A DNA stretch of 64,000 bases. It comes from Brachypodium distachyon (lineage: Eukaryota > Streptophyta > Magnoliopsida > Poales > Poaceae). Numbering within the stretch: the first letter of the stretch is position 1; every line of letters begins with the position of its first letter. The stretch lies in the NCBI RefSeq assembly GCF_000005505.3, contig NC_016131.3, positions 27,519,001 through 27,583,000 of the forward strand, in the 5' to 3' direction. The translations under genes were made by a program, and so were the position numbers. Below are positions 1 through 11,693 of this stretch, piece by piece. The notes beneath the pieces are model-generated. The model saw only the letters and a program-made list of their open reading frames with translations. It did no database searches and was not told where the DNA came from.

Positions 1-695
1 GGCTGTGATCCGAAGTCGCAGTGCTAAGAGCAGAGAGGAAGGAGTCCGGGTAGCTAGACTCGCAATCCACGGAGGCGAAGACCCTGTCCAATTTCTCCAA
101 GGTCGCATGCTCCCTCTCATTCGACCACATGAACCTCCGGCCATTCAAGTAAAGCTCCTTGAGGTCAAGATCCCTCAACACCACCCATCTAAACCGGCCC
201 ATCATCCGACGATTGATGAGAGAGTTATTCTTGTCACTAGGGTCGACAATAAGATTGAAGTCCCCAGCCAAGATCCACGGCCCGGCATGAAGATCACGAA
301 TATCCCTAAGCTCTTGCAAGAAGAGCACCTTGTCCTCATCACTCTGCGGCCCTTAGACCACCATGAACCACCAACCCGGCCTCTGTCCATCTTGGACAAA
401 AGCCGTGACCGCATTCTGGGAGAGGTGTGGGTTCGAAATAGTGACCTCACCACTCTTCCAAGCCACAACAATCCCTCCACAAGTGCCATCCGCCGGGAGA
501 AAGAAAAAAGAATCAAACCCTGGACCCAAACACTTCTCCACCATGTAACGAGTAACCATGTTTAATTTTGATTCCTGAATCCCTACAACATTGGCCCCCG
601 ACGAGGCCACCACTTGGCGAACCGCCGTACGCTTAGCTCTAGAGTTTAAGCCACGTACATTCCACACCAGTAAATTCAAAGTCGTAGAAGCCATA
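1..695 (-). pseudogene. LINE ORF2, endonuclease N-terminus (partial)
   Basis: Start of the LINE polyprotein: an apurinic-type endonuclease of the exonuclease-endonuclease-phosphatase fold, which nicks target DNA for reverse transcription. The chosen start is the ATG at 695 (MASTTLNLLVWNVRGLN). Family motifs appear in order: WNVRGLN, GIQESK, GDFNLI, and an SDH-like end near the left edge. An in-frame stop sits at about 353-355, just after WWFMVV, where relatives have an aromatic residue before GPQ, so the ORF is broken. Reading resumes in the same frame beyond the stop. The reverse transcriptase part is outside the window. Confidence 0.8.
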
Positions 696-744
696 TACAA
701 GCCCACCCACCACCGGCCTAAGGCCCAAAACGGCTCCTCGCGAG

Positions 745-3332
745 CTATCCGCTCGCAGCCACCACCCTTTCACCCTCCTCCAGAGGAAGGGCCTGGAACT
801 CCCATCCGAAAAGTGCCATGATGGCCCCCAGGTGCTTTGAGCTCAGGGGCTGCTCGAAGAGGCGCAGGTAGGCTTGCAGGACCTCATCGCCAATGTGCTC
901 CCCCTCCCGTGCCAGCCCAAGACGCCGAATTAACACATGTTGCTGCCTCTTAACACCAGCCGACGGCGCGCACTTGGCCGCAAGCCGGCGGCTACGCCGA
1001 CGAGATGACGACGTCGTCACCCGTCGCCTCGCACGTCTCGCCGGAGGCCTGGGCAGTATCTGAGTCTTCGAGCGTCAGACGGCAGTTCGAAAGAGCTCAA
1101 CCGCCTGCCCATCCTCCACCAACCGCGAATCCTCTCCCGGTGTTGCCGGCGCTGGCGACACGCTGACCTCGAACATGCTCTAGCTCGGCTGAGCAGATCG
1201 AGGCGGAGAAAGCGTGCCCACCACCCGCGGAGAAGAGAACTCCGTCTCATCTAAGGTCCAGCACCCTGCCGACCTCTCCAGCCTCCAGGCCGAGCTCGCA
1301 GCCGGTGAAGAGGACCCCTCGGGTCCTGCGTCCACCGCAGGGGAGGAAGATCCCTCCAGCCCGGCGTCCCCAGCAGGGGAGGAGGACCCCTCCAGACCGA
1401 CGTCAATCACCGCCGAAAGAGGAGAAAGGGACGCCTCAAGGTGCATCAGGTCCCAATCCCCCCCGGCCTCCACATCCCCACGCTCCGGGAGAAGAAAGCA
1501 GGCCTCCGTCTCCAGAGGAGAGGCCCGCCGCGGAACAAACGCCGGTGCCGTCTTCGAGAGGCGGGACCGGCCGACCACCATGTTTGCCCCCACCTGCACC
1601 CTGCGGCCAGCATCCACGCGTGGCTCCAGGTGGTCGTCGACATCGTCACTGTCGACACGCCCGCGCGAGCACTCAAAAGAGTTCTACCACGGCCGACGCG
1701 CCTCCCGACCCATCCCCGGGTAGTACCCCGGAGCACCACCATCGCAGTCGTCGTCCGACGCCCAATCGCCGTGCGACGAGCGGTCCGTCGACTCCCCCAC
1801 CTCCTCCACTAGAAGCAAGTGAATGAGGACGTTGTACTCGAGCAGGTCCACCACCTGCGGAACCATCTGCTCCGGAGGCACCCTCAAGTCGTCATCCTCA
1901 TCTTCCTCCACCCGTGCCGGCGGCTCGACGACCTGGTAGAGTTTCTCCTTTGGGATAATGTTCGGATTCACCGTCCACGCGAAGACCCGAAACCGACCCA
2001 TATCCACCCGGTTCACAGTGTCCGTCCCCAACCTCTCAATCGAACATGCCGACCCCAACACAGAGGCAACAGCTTCCACGCTCCAAGTATGGGGCGGAAT
2101 GCCTTCAAGTTCAAGGTGAACCCGAAACAGCTGCGATCGTCCCACCGCCTGACGAAGCCTGTTCCATGGCGCGAAGCTGAGATTGAAGCCACGGCCTCCA
2201 ATCACCTCTGCGTCCAGCACCGCATCCCGGCCCTCACGGGACCAGAAAACCACCAGAAAATCATCCGGCCAGAAGCGGTGGGTGGAGAACGAGCCCTCCA
2301 GCGCCGGGAAACGGTTGCCGATGACCGAAGAGACAGAAGAGAGTGAGACGCGAGGCCGGTTGCCGATGACCCAAACCACAGGGCTCCACTGCAAAGTCCC
2401 CTCCTCATCGTCAATGGCGCGGGTTGCTGGACGATGCAGGTCTCCAGCCTCGGACGCGCCGACGCCGCACCCCAGGGCAGCGCAATTGAGGAAGGCAACG
2501 TCTGGGGCAGGACAGCCGCCGGCGCCACGACATCCTGCGACTGGACAGCGGGTGCCGGAGGCCGCGTCCGCGCCGAGACCCCGGCGGTTGCCCCAGCCAC
2601 CTCTGCCACGGGCGCCCCCCCTGCCTCCCGCGTCGGAACCACCGCGGTGACCGCCGGCACAGGTGCTGCCGGCCGCAGGCCCGCAGCCGAAGAACGCGCC
2701 ACATGCCGAGAAGGAGCAACCGCGGCCGTCCTTGCCGCCGCCGCCTGTGACAGCCTCACCGCCGGCCCGAGTCGCGCCAACAGGGCCGAGCCAGGCCGAC
2801 GGCCACCAGGTATCAAGGAATGCTCCCCAGCGGGCGACGGGTGTCCCCTGACCCGTCTCGCTGATGGCGAGCCTGAGGAGCTGCGACGCTCCGGACAGAG
2901 GCGGGCGACATGCCCCTCCCCCTTGCAGCGAAGGCACACCGTGGGGTTCGGGCAAAGGGCCGCTACATGATCCTCCCCCAAGCAGTTGAAGCATCGCCCG
3001 AAGAGCTCCTGCGGCAACTCCTGCCGGACCGACATCGCCAGGGGGCGACGCCTCTTCTTCTTCTTGCCCACGCGGTTCCAGGCACCGCCCGCCTCGACCG
3101 AATCCACACCAGTCAGCGCCGTCGCTGGCTGCACCTCCACAGAAGCAATTTGTCGAACAGGTGGCGCGCGCTCCACCTGCCTCTCCACCGAGTTCCCGAC
3201 CGGCGGGCTTCCACTGCGCAGCACCTCACAGTACGACCGGCCGGAGTCGCTGTTGTCCGAAGACGGGCTCACCTCCCTCCAGCGCCGCTCCATGGTGGAG
3301 GGGCGAGGGCTCGCCGTCGGGGTGGCCTCCAT
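745..3332 (-). pseudogene. LINE ORF1 (zinc knuckle + DUF4283), frameshifted
   Basis: Nucleic-acid-binding gag-like protein of a grass LINE. The upstream frame (3332 to 2202) has a lysine/arginine-rich patch and two CCHC knuckles, CFNCLGEDHVAALC and CLRCKGEGHVARLC, about residues 110-150. Reading then shifts frame: the DUF4283-like part (FWPDDFLVVFWS to VNPNIIPKEKLYQVV) is in the frame that ends at 1684. Further frames hold a run of near-identical GSSSPA units (about 1310-1400) and the conserved C-terminal block RRLAAKC...QQHVLIRRL and ALFGWEF (745-1020). No single frame covers the protein, so at least two frame disruptions are needed. This domain order is known for grass LINEs; loss of function is inferred from the breaks. 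Confidence 0.75.
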
Positions 3333-3539
3333 CGCGCACTGAGAGCACGGGGAGCCGAGAGGGGAGAACGGAGCGGGAGAAACGGAGGCAGGGAGGAAGC
3401 GCGGAAGGAAGGGAGGTGGCCGACGGGGCCGGAGTGTCCTTCGTCGGGGAAGTGGACGCTGGCGCCGGCGGCGTGGAAGCCCTAGTCGCCTACCTGGTCG
3501 CGAGAGAAGTTCTCCCTCTAGAACCGTCCAAAATTATTG

Positions 3540-4950
3540 AGCTTCCCTGATTGTTGTTAACATTTACTTAGAGTAGTATGATTTGACATCGTAATGAGAC
3601 GGGAGGTACTGAAAGCTACTGAAATGGAGTATGAAGGAGAGTACGCAAACTGAGGTGAAATATGAGTCGTGTTATTCAATATTGTATTTTTGTGGGAAAA
3701 AACGGAATAATATTTTTATCTTGTTTGCGTGAAGAGACAGTAAGTGCAGCATAAAGAGATCGTTTTCTCAGCCACAAATAGGAGTATTTTGGAAGAACTG
3801 TGGTTTATTCGCCTACTCGATCGGCTCCCAAAGGCCGCGCTATCTCCCTGAAATAAAAACACAGCACTGAAGTTTTATCAATCTTAATGTCCCATCGAAC
3901 AACGGTGTGAAAAACAAGGTCTACTAGCTTACTAGCTCAGGAAGCGGCGGCCGGGTCATGTCGGCGTGGCCCAAAGCCGAAATGAACGGCGCTGCGTGTA
4001 ACCTATCGACCAATTTTGGCTTGCGGTGCCTCCCCTGTACGTTCGTGAACCATGCACACGCCCAACGATGGGACGTCCGGGCAGGCTGAAATAAGAACCT
4101 AATTAATCATCCTAGCGTCTGCAAACAGCAAAATTAACCAACAAAATTAATCATCCTAGCTTCCCTGTGTATGATCGATCTTATTTGCTTCCCTCTCTGC
4201 CTGTCTTGTCACGCTTGATCAGGCTTTCGTTCGGAGCAGTCGCTGTATACAAAAAGAAGAAGATGGAGAACTTGATGCGGATTAAATAGCTCGGTGATTT
4301 GATTTGATGTGCTAGCTCATCGGACAGCTCGGGCCATGCATTGCATTACTTTTTAGTTATAAAGCGTTAGTACAGTTTAGTTAGTTGCCGCCATCTTTTA
4401 TTTGCGTCCCTTATCAAACAGTGAATGTACATAGTGCACTAACACACTAGAGTTGATCCAATGATCGACCCACAGGGGAATTAATTAATTAAAGGTGGTT
4501 TTTTGGGTCAACCGGACAAAAGCGTCCCGGATCAATAGTCCCCTAAACGAACATCTTATCAACGGGACTGTGATACAGTTCCCATGATTAGCGATCGATG
4601 GGGTCCCGACCTGGTGTCCAAAATAAAAAAGCTTACTTGTTCGAGCAAAAGAAAAAGAAATCGGCCGAGTACGTATATAGTTCGTCGAGCATATATACGA
4701 CAAGATGGTGCTATGTGCCATGTGTACCGCAGCACTGTTTCTAAACCGTTTCAATTACGATCGAGCTAGTAGCTCTCAACAGAAAGCGTTTAAGATTGGT
4801 CATGTTCCAAAACCAGCTAGTCACCGGTACTCCGAATCTCTGACGACGATGGAGAGGAAAACAGTTGGGCCAGACACCAGAGCTTTCTGGAAGTTTTTGT
4901 TCCTCTAGCTCCCTAGTCATTTTTATTGATCAAAATGGCCTCCTTTTAAG
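3540..4950. other. AT-rich intergenic stretch
   Basis: No coding ORF with recognisable similarity, no RNA gene and no clear transposon ends were found here. It begins at the 5' end of the LINE. Confidence 0.5.
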
Positions 4951-4959
4951 TGAAATGTC

Positions 4960-5230
4960 AAAAATGGTTTGACGGAATGCACTTGTTGCCAATTGAAACG
5001 GTGAAAAGCACATATTGACAATTGAGATGGCAGAAAGCACTTCTTATCAATTGAGATGGCAGAAAGCACTTTTTTGACTTATGAAAAACCTTCATTTACA
5101 CTTTGTGGACCATGTGGCCCGAGCAGCCAACTCACGCCTTCCGCCAACACAATTGACAAAAGTTGTTTTCCGGCAACTCAATTGGTAAAAAGATATTTCC
5201 GCCAACTCAATTGATAAAAGGTTGCCTTTT
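4960..5230. repeat. Fold-back repeat region
   Basis: The left half contains two near-identical direct units with 'attgagatggcagaaagc' (about 5018-5072), preceded by a diverged unit. The right half contains repeated 'gccaactcaattg' units (about 5125-5220), which are roughly the reverse complement of the left units. The whole can therefore fold into an imperfect hairpin, as expected of a decayed MITE or short inverted-repeat element. No target duplication was identified. Confidence 0.5.
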
Positions 5231-5239
5231 GGGGCCGGA

Positions 5240-7080
5240 CCAGTTTTGTCATTCGGTCCGAAAGCCATTTTTATCGATTAAACTTTGCAAGGGGTTAGGT
5301 GAGCAAAAATTTCAGCTTTCTGTGTCCGTACCTGATATTTTAATGTGCGCCGTACCCCGTACGAACATGAACCTGTTTGTGTGTGTAACTGTAGCCCATG
5401 TGCTGTGTCATTGTTGGCCCACTGCCGCACTGACGATCGAGCTCAAAAGAAGAAAGAAAATTACCTGGTGCAGAAAGTTTAATTTATCCTTCAGAAACTT
5501 AATTACGGGTAAATCATAGATTTGCAGTAAGAAAGTAGGGGGAAATAGCTCTCCTTTTTGTCACGCTGATTATTGCTCCCAAACTCCGTTTCAAAAAAAA
5601 AATTATTGCTCCCAAATTCAGGTGCAAAAATTCCTTTTACTGAAGTATTTCCATTTCACTAAGTAGCTAAAGAATCAATTGTTACAATATCACGCTTCCA
5701 TTTCACTAAATAGCTAGCAGGCAGGAAGGAGTGGCACAGACCTGGAACTACGCATCTAGAGACTGTTGCTGCTGCTGCTACCTCATCCATATATCCTGAT
5801 CAGCTCCTATTAACGAACTGACACAGACACTATATACCTGATGGCTCACGCTGAGATGCTTATTGGATGGCGTTGATCGAACCTTTTCTCTGGCATGCAA
5901 CTGGCCATGCCACGCTATGTTCGAAACCTGAAGTGACACGCATGAGATGACCCGGCGAGAGGCATGCAGCAGCTGAAATAGCTAGACAGCTAGTTAAGCT
6001 ACTCAGGTAGCCGCTCAGGACCAGGCTAGAGTGAAGATCGGATCGAGAGCTGGACGAGGGGCATATACGCAAGGACAAAATTAAACAAAAGCCATCATGT
6101 CGTGCTCCTCTTTGTTTTTTGTTTGTCCGAGAGAGAAAAGAAAGGGAAACTGGCTAGCCAAGAAGGGGCAGTTGTAGTTGTACACTACTGCAACGGGGTT
6201 CTGTTCTGTTATGGCCGGGTATGGGGATAACTGGACAGGGCCCTCCATATGCTCTTTGTCATGCTGCCCTGTCCTATGAAACCGGAGCCGTGCATTGCAT
6301 TGCAAACCGATTATTCCATACTTAACTCCTGTACATGCATGTATAACGATTAATACGCATGCCTCTTGTTAAGTGGAAACACAAATAAAAAACTTATTGA
6401 CCTTATCTGTGGGGAACCTGGGTACATGGACCAAACTGCACAACTCCCTGTCGTCCATGTATAATTCCCTCCGTTTGTATACCATCCGGTCGAACATATT
6501 CCTGTCCCAGCTAGCAGCTGCTTTTCTCAGTTCGACCATCTTTGGGACGCATGGAACTCATTTTTATATTGCTATAAACCATGCATTGCATGCATGCATG
6601 GATGCATGCACAGGAGGATACGTAGTTAATGAAATATATTTATGCAAGCATGTAGTAACATGTAAGAGTAGCTATGTACTCTTTTGTTTTTGTTTCTTAA
6701 AAAATAAATTTTGTATTTCGACATAGGCGGCAGGCAATCAGCAAGCTAGCAAAAAAAAGTGTCAGGCGACTGAGATTAAGAAAATCTCAGTACAACATTT
6801 GTATATGCATGAGATTGAATACATACGCGAGCCATCGTGTGCATGCAGGACAATTGAATACATACGGTAAACAATCCATGCCTATAATTTTGCAGATACA
6901 ATTTCACATGCAATTTTCAAATTTGCGCACAAAATTTCACGTGCAAGATTTCGCTTGCAATTTTTAAAACTACACCTAAAATTTCAGGTGCAATTTTTAA
7001 GATTTGATAGTTATTCTTTGGTAGTGGCTGTGACTGAGAAACAAAATTTCTCAGTCGACGTACGCAGTCCGATCTCTTTC
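5240..7080. other. Intergenic, no gene seen
   Basis: Low-complexity grass intergenic DNA. It includes a GCATGCAT-rich patch at about 6580-6610. Short ORFs on both strands show no recognisable domain. Confidence 0.45.
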
Positions 7081-7100
7081 AATTGCACACAAAATTTCAC

Positions 7101-7250
7101 GTGCAATTTTAGCCGTCCGAAGCTGCAATATCCAATTGTACATTTCAAAATCCAAATTTACCCACAAAAAACATGTGCAATTTTATCCATCCGAAGGTGT
7201 GATATCCAATTATACATTTCAAAATCCAAATTCGCACACAAGCATAAAAA
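7101..7250. repeat. Two-unit tandem repeat, period 74 bp
   Basis: A unit beginning 'gtgcaattttagccgtccga' at 7101 recurs in diverged form at 7175 ('gtgcaattttatccatccga'). Both continue into 'atccaatt.tacatttcaaa'. The region just to the left (6895-7010) carries further 'aaatttcacgtgcaa'-type motifs, so the repeat belongs to a longer stretch of related short motifs. Function unknown. Confidence 0.6.
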
Positions 7251-7497
7251 ACACTTGTAATTACAACCTAGAGATAGATCAAAATTCAAACAAAAAATTG
7301 CACTCGGACCCAAAAAAACAAAAATAGCAAATATCAAACCATCGCATACATGGGACGAGACGAAAAACTCGAAAAACCACGAAAAGAAACAAAGAGGTTC
7401 AAAACCACCCCCGCTCCGACAACTTAAAACACAAAAATCAAATAGTCCAACGGCCGGGGGGAAAACGATCCCAACTAGCCCGCGCCCAAAAATATAC

Positions 7498-7586
7498 GTA
7501 CTTCCTCCGGGCGGAATTATTTGTCGTTGATTTAATACAACTTTGCACTAAATCTAAGACAAGTAATTCCAGCTGGAAGGAGTACA
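7498..7586. mobile_element. Stowaway-like MITE
   Basis: The segment starts with 'tacttcctccgggcggaatt' and ends with 'aattccagctggaaggagta'. These are imperfect inverted ends of the CTCCNTCCG type typical of Stowaway (Tc1/Mariner-derived) MITEs in Triticeae, bounded by TA. It has no coding capacity. Confidence 0.6.
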
Positions 7587-7589
7587 TAA

Positions 7590-7892
7590 ATTTAAAACTA
7601 CAAAAACCAAAGCTGCCAGTAATTTTTTGTTGTTGCGAAATCCAGCAAAAAAAATTTGACACCTAAAATTAGAGGGCTTCAAATTACACAATACCACACA
7701 GCCCATGTTCGGCAAGTGTGAACAGATAAAAAGAACAAATAAAAAGTCCAAAAGCACAAGAAAACATACTCCCAATCTAATCTATCAGCCCACAAAACTA
7801 ATAAAATCAGGTCCACGAGCACCCACTTCGTTTGGCAGCCCGGTACAAACCAACGGGACGGCCAGCCCAGTCCAGGAGCGACGAATGTAAAT
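7590..7892. other. Intergenic, no gene seen
   Basis: AT-rich DNA between two small MITEs. No supported coding sequence. Confidence 0.4.
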
Positions 7893-8008
7893 ACTCCATC
7901 CGATTCTAAATTCTTATCTAAGTTTGCCTAAATATGGATGTATCTATTCTAAAAAAACGTCCAAATACATGTAATATTTCGACAACAATTTAGAAGCAGA
8001 AGGAGTAC
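7892..8008. mobile_element. Stowaway-like MITE, degenerate
   Basis: Ends 'tactccatccgattctaaat' and 'atttagaagcagaaggagta' are imperfect inverted repeats with flanking TA. The internal 'aatatggatgtatct' is typical of the Triticeae Stowaway families related to Thalos and Athos. Non-coding. Confidence 0.65.
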
Positions 8009-8009
8009 T

Positions 8010-9810
8010 GAGTAGTAGGTCAACGCAAGCAGATCGCTAACCAATTGTGCGACTGTTCATCCGAAATCGATGCCTCCGTGAATCATCTCTCAGGCGACTG
8101 AACGGCAGCAAAACGGAGAAAAAAAACATTTCTAGATGCAGCAAGTAACCATGCGGTGAAAGAGTACTCCACTAGAAAGCACAAAAAATAGTCAAGGATA
8201 TAAAACTCTAAGAAACACCTAGTCAAGGATTCGATATTAACGAGACACTACTGGAGTGACGGCTGACGAGACTCGACGAGGATGGTGCGATCTCTGCACA
8301 CACACACACACATGCCACATCCTTCATTCGCATCATGCATATTGATGCTTGAAATTAAGCCCGGCCATGTGTAGGCTCTTGTAGCCCATCAGCCGCTGCT
8401 CCTGCTGCGCCTGCAACATGCCGAGATCGATCCATCGGCGGAGCAGAGAAGCAAGACAAGACGCGCACTCCTGCTAGCTCTGCTACCCAGTAGTAGCCAC
8501 GCACCGGCTAGAGCTAGCTAATTAGCTCTATACATGGCATGGCATGGCTCGGCAAACAGTGTCCATGGACATGGCCTCCGCCGTGACCGTGACACCCACT
8601 GTTTGGGGCATGCATGTCAAGTCTTTTCACGGCACGGCCCCGCCGGTTAGTTATTGACATGCATGAATGTTATCGTACGTATACCTATCGAGCGTAGAGA
8701 CGACGTACAGTGTACAATGCGTACGTACGTGTATGAATTGAAACGTGTATAGCAGCATAAGTGTATACTATAGTAGTACCGGCATGCATGCAGTGCTGGG
8801 GCGTGTGTGTTGAACAGAACCGAACGTACTACTGGCTTGTGAATTATGATGGATGGTGGATCGAGAAGAGATAACGGCGCCATGCTGCATGCTTAACTTA
8901 ACGAGGGCTACGACCATCGATTTGTCATTCCGGAGGTAGGAGTGGGCTGTAGGTGCAACAGCAGGGGCCCGGTCAATCTTTTTCTCTCCACGTGATAATC
9001 TTCGCTCTGCCATGGACGGTCAAACATATGTTTGACTGGGGACGTACGGTCGAGCCAGGCTAATTAAGCTAGCGAGCCAGAGCGGGCGCACGTGAAGGGT
9101 GAAAGAGGCGCGCGATCCATCGATTCGATTCGGTTCAGGGTGATGGACCACGAACCGTATGCCACCATGACCAGCTACGATCCTGGAGCAGTTTTAAGAC
9201 ATGCATGCATGGTCCCGGCCGGTGCGTGTATGCACGAGCATCCATATCTGTGTGCCGTCGAGCCAAATCCAAATGCGATTCGATCGCTAAACGAGCATGC
9301 ATATGAACGTTGCCTACTTGCCTGACCATGCTGGTTGCTAGATATACAAGGCATGGACAAAGAATGGAAGGACAATACACGTACGTATCATGAGATTAAC
9401 CATCTTCCTTATCATGCTCAGGGCTTGGCACAATTGCACTGTACACGCAGTTTCTATCGAGGACTACTATACGTACCGTTGTGGGTTGTGGCCCAACAAC
9501 AACATCTATCTGCGGCTGCTGCCTGCGTGGGCCAGGCCACTTCGCTGCTATCAAAACGAGCCCACTGACACCTATATTTGCAGCACAGCAGCAGCCGCAA
9601 CCTCTTAAAAAAAAAGCAGCAGCCACAACATTGCACCACGTTGTATTCTCTAAACCCGGCCCTAGGGATATGATATAGTATTAAAATGTTGCATCTTCTT
9701 TTGGCAACTGAACCGTGCTAATATTTGTGGAGTAACTAGCAGCACGGTGTCCCGGAAACCATCTTTATATTTTCTTAAAGTTTTAATTCATAGCGATTAC
9801 CATTGTTGTG
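8010..9810. other. Intergenic, no gene seen
   Basis: No supported gene. Contains a short CA microsatellite (about 8298-8312) and several GCATGCAT palindromes. The ORFs here look random and match no family I recognise. Confidence 0.45.
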
Positions 9811-9950
9811 TTCCCTCTCATCCAAATTAAGTGTCACAATTTTTTTTCAAATGATCGAACCTACAAACTGAAACACGTCTAGATACATACGTAGATAGAC
9901 CAATTTTTTTTTATCAAAGCTGTGACAATAAATTTGGACCGGAGGGAGCA
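9811..9950. mobile_element. Stowaway-like MITE
   Basis: The left end 'ccctctcatccaaattaagt' and right end 'aatttggaccggagggagca' are near-perfect inverted repeats around an AT-rich middle. 'gtgtcac' near the left end is mirrored by 'gtgacaa' on the right. Typical Stowaway fold-back; non-coding. Confidence 0.7.
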
Positions 9951-11620
9951 TTTATTTTAGAGGCGGTGTATCTGGTGAAAACCCCTCTTCTGTGGAAACT
10001 CCATAAAATCATATATGAAAATTATAAAATAATAATAATAAATACCATATGTCGGGCATGTGATGCTCTACAAACGTGCAAAATTCAAAGTTGAAAATTG
10101 AATGTGTTTGGAAGGAGTTAAAATGAGAAATATACAAATGAATAGTGTCAAAGAGTGAAGGGCCACTATTCATGCTGAATTTGTTTTTTTTTCGCTACTA
10201 CCAAATGCAATTGAGTTTGGACTTAAAATTCTACACTTACATAGAAGAGAAAAGTCTATTTCAAACCTCAAACTCGTAGACGGAGTCTGAAAACAACAAC
10301 ATCTTCTTAATCCCTGATTTTTGAACCCAGACCTTACAATCCCATCGGTTTTTTTTTCTTGTAAACCCGTTTGCCTATCTAGGATGATGACGTGGCAAGG
10401 ATAAAACGCTTGGGCCCCACCTGTCATAAACAAAATTTTCATGTCGTAACTTAATTATCGTCTAATGGCACCATAATTTTTTTGTTTGGTTTATGTAGCG
10501 TATTAGGCCTATATGGGCCCCAAACCTCTTTGGTGTTTCGTTTTTAGCCCATCAGCATACCTTCTCATTAAATATAAGATCTAATAGTCTAAATAATTCA
10601 TATGATGTGGATCAGCACAATGTCTCCACTTAGTACCCCCTCATTGTGCTTGGGCCTATGAGGGCTCCAACCTGTTTGGTGCTTCGTTCCTAACCCATCA
10701 GACATTTTAGGATGGTGCTCGCATAATGTCCCGCGTAATTCTTTATACGCTTTAAACATTTTGAACCATACAGATATATATGTGTATTGTTGTATTATTT
10801 AAGAACATGAAATAAATGACATGTGTGTGTCATTTATATGTGCTATTAGACCAGTACGGAAATAAAATATGTGTTCCAAATCATGAGCATGACTGGTTAT
10901 TAGAAACGCAAAATTACTAAACCGCACTACACATGTACACAATCAAATAAAGTTTGGACAAATGTGTTGCTATATAGTCAGAGCTAAAAAATCGTACATC
11001 TAGAAAAATAGAATTAAATCAACTAACCGCACTACACCTAGAAGTACGGAAATACATCGAGTTTTGAACATGACACAATGTTTTATGTTTATGTGGTTTT
11101 AGATCATAGATCGTAATTTTAAGGGGATGAGTCCATATTACAACTCTAAGCTAACCACCGAGTTTAAATTGCCTCCCCAAACTCCAGGTTAGAACACAAC
11201 CTGCAACTATTCATACGCATAAATTACTCCCCTCAACCATGCAAAAGATGGTTTATGCATATGCAGAACGCTTTGACCGAGTCAACTAAAGCTTCTTCGG
11301 TAAAAAAAATCTGAAAATGGAGAAAATAAAAATTGATGTTCGTGGCCTACTATCAAAATCCAGCTTCATTGGACAAACGATGGGTAGAAAATGACATTTT
11401 GTTTGAGGTTCATATCACAACATGTTGGTTGATCAAAGTTTGCATCAAACTAATTGATTGTTTGATGTGATATTAATTGAGTATCTGAATATAAAGTCCA
11501 GATCACGTGTGAGACGATGGTCCTTACATAAGGTGACTGATCATGTGTCATATATAAATCACATATGCTCAAAAAGTAAATTTGCAGGCTGAATTGGCGG
11601 TTCACTTGATTGGGTACACC
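9951..11620. other. AT-rich intergenic stretch
   Basis: No ORF of interest and no clear transposon boundaries. Two related short blocks ('ggcctatatgggccccaaac' near 10507 and a diverged copy near 10650) suggest an old local duplication. Confidence 0.4.
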
Positions 11621-11623
11621 AAT

Positions 11624-11693
11624 CTACTCCATCCGTTTCTAAATCTTTGTCGTTATTTTAACACAACGTCAATAATTTAGGAAGGGAGGAGTA
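11624..11693. mobile_element. Short Stowaway-like MITE
   Basis: About 70 bp with ends 'tactccatccgtttctaaat' and 'aatttaggaagggaggagta' in inverted orientation, flanked by TA. Probably an internally deleted Stowaway copy. Confidence 0.6.

Larger units (their letters stand above)
1..3520 (-). mobile_element. LINE (non-LTR retrotransposon), 5' part
   Basis: Read on the minus strand, this stretch carries the two ORFs of a plant LINE in the expected order: an ORF1 with zinc knuckles, then the endonuclease start of ORF2. The 5' end is near 3480-3540, where the GC-rich sequence stops abruptly and AT-rich DNA begins. The reverse transcriptase lies beyond the left edge. Both ORFs are interrupted, so this copy is dead. 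Target-site duplications cannot be checked because one end is outside the window. Confidence 0.85.

Noticed and set aside
1300..1410. Array of ~33-bp direct repeats considered as a CRISPR-like or satellite array
   Set aside because: The units encode GSSSPA-type repeats inside LINE ORF1 and have no spacers; it is coding low complexity.
8295..8315. CA dinucleotide run as a possible regulatory repeat
   Set aside because: A short ordinary microsatellite with nothing around it to suggest function.
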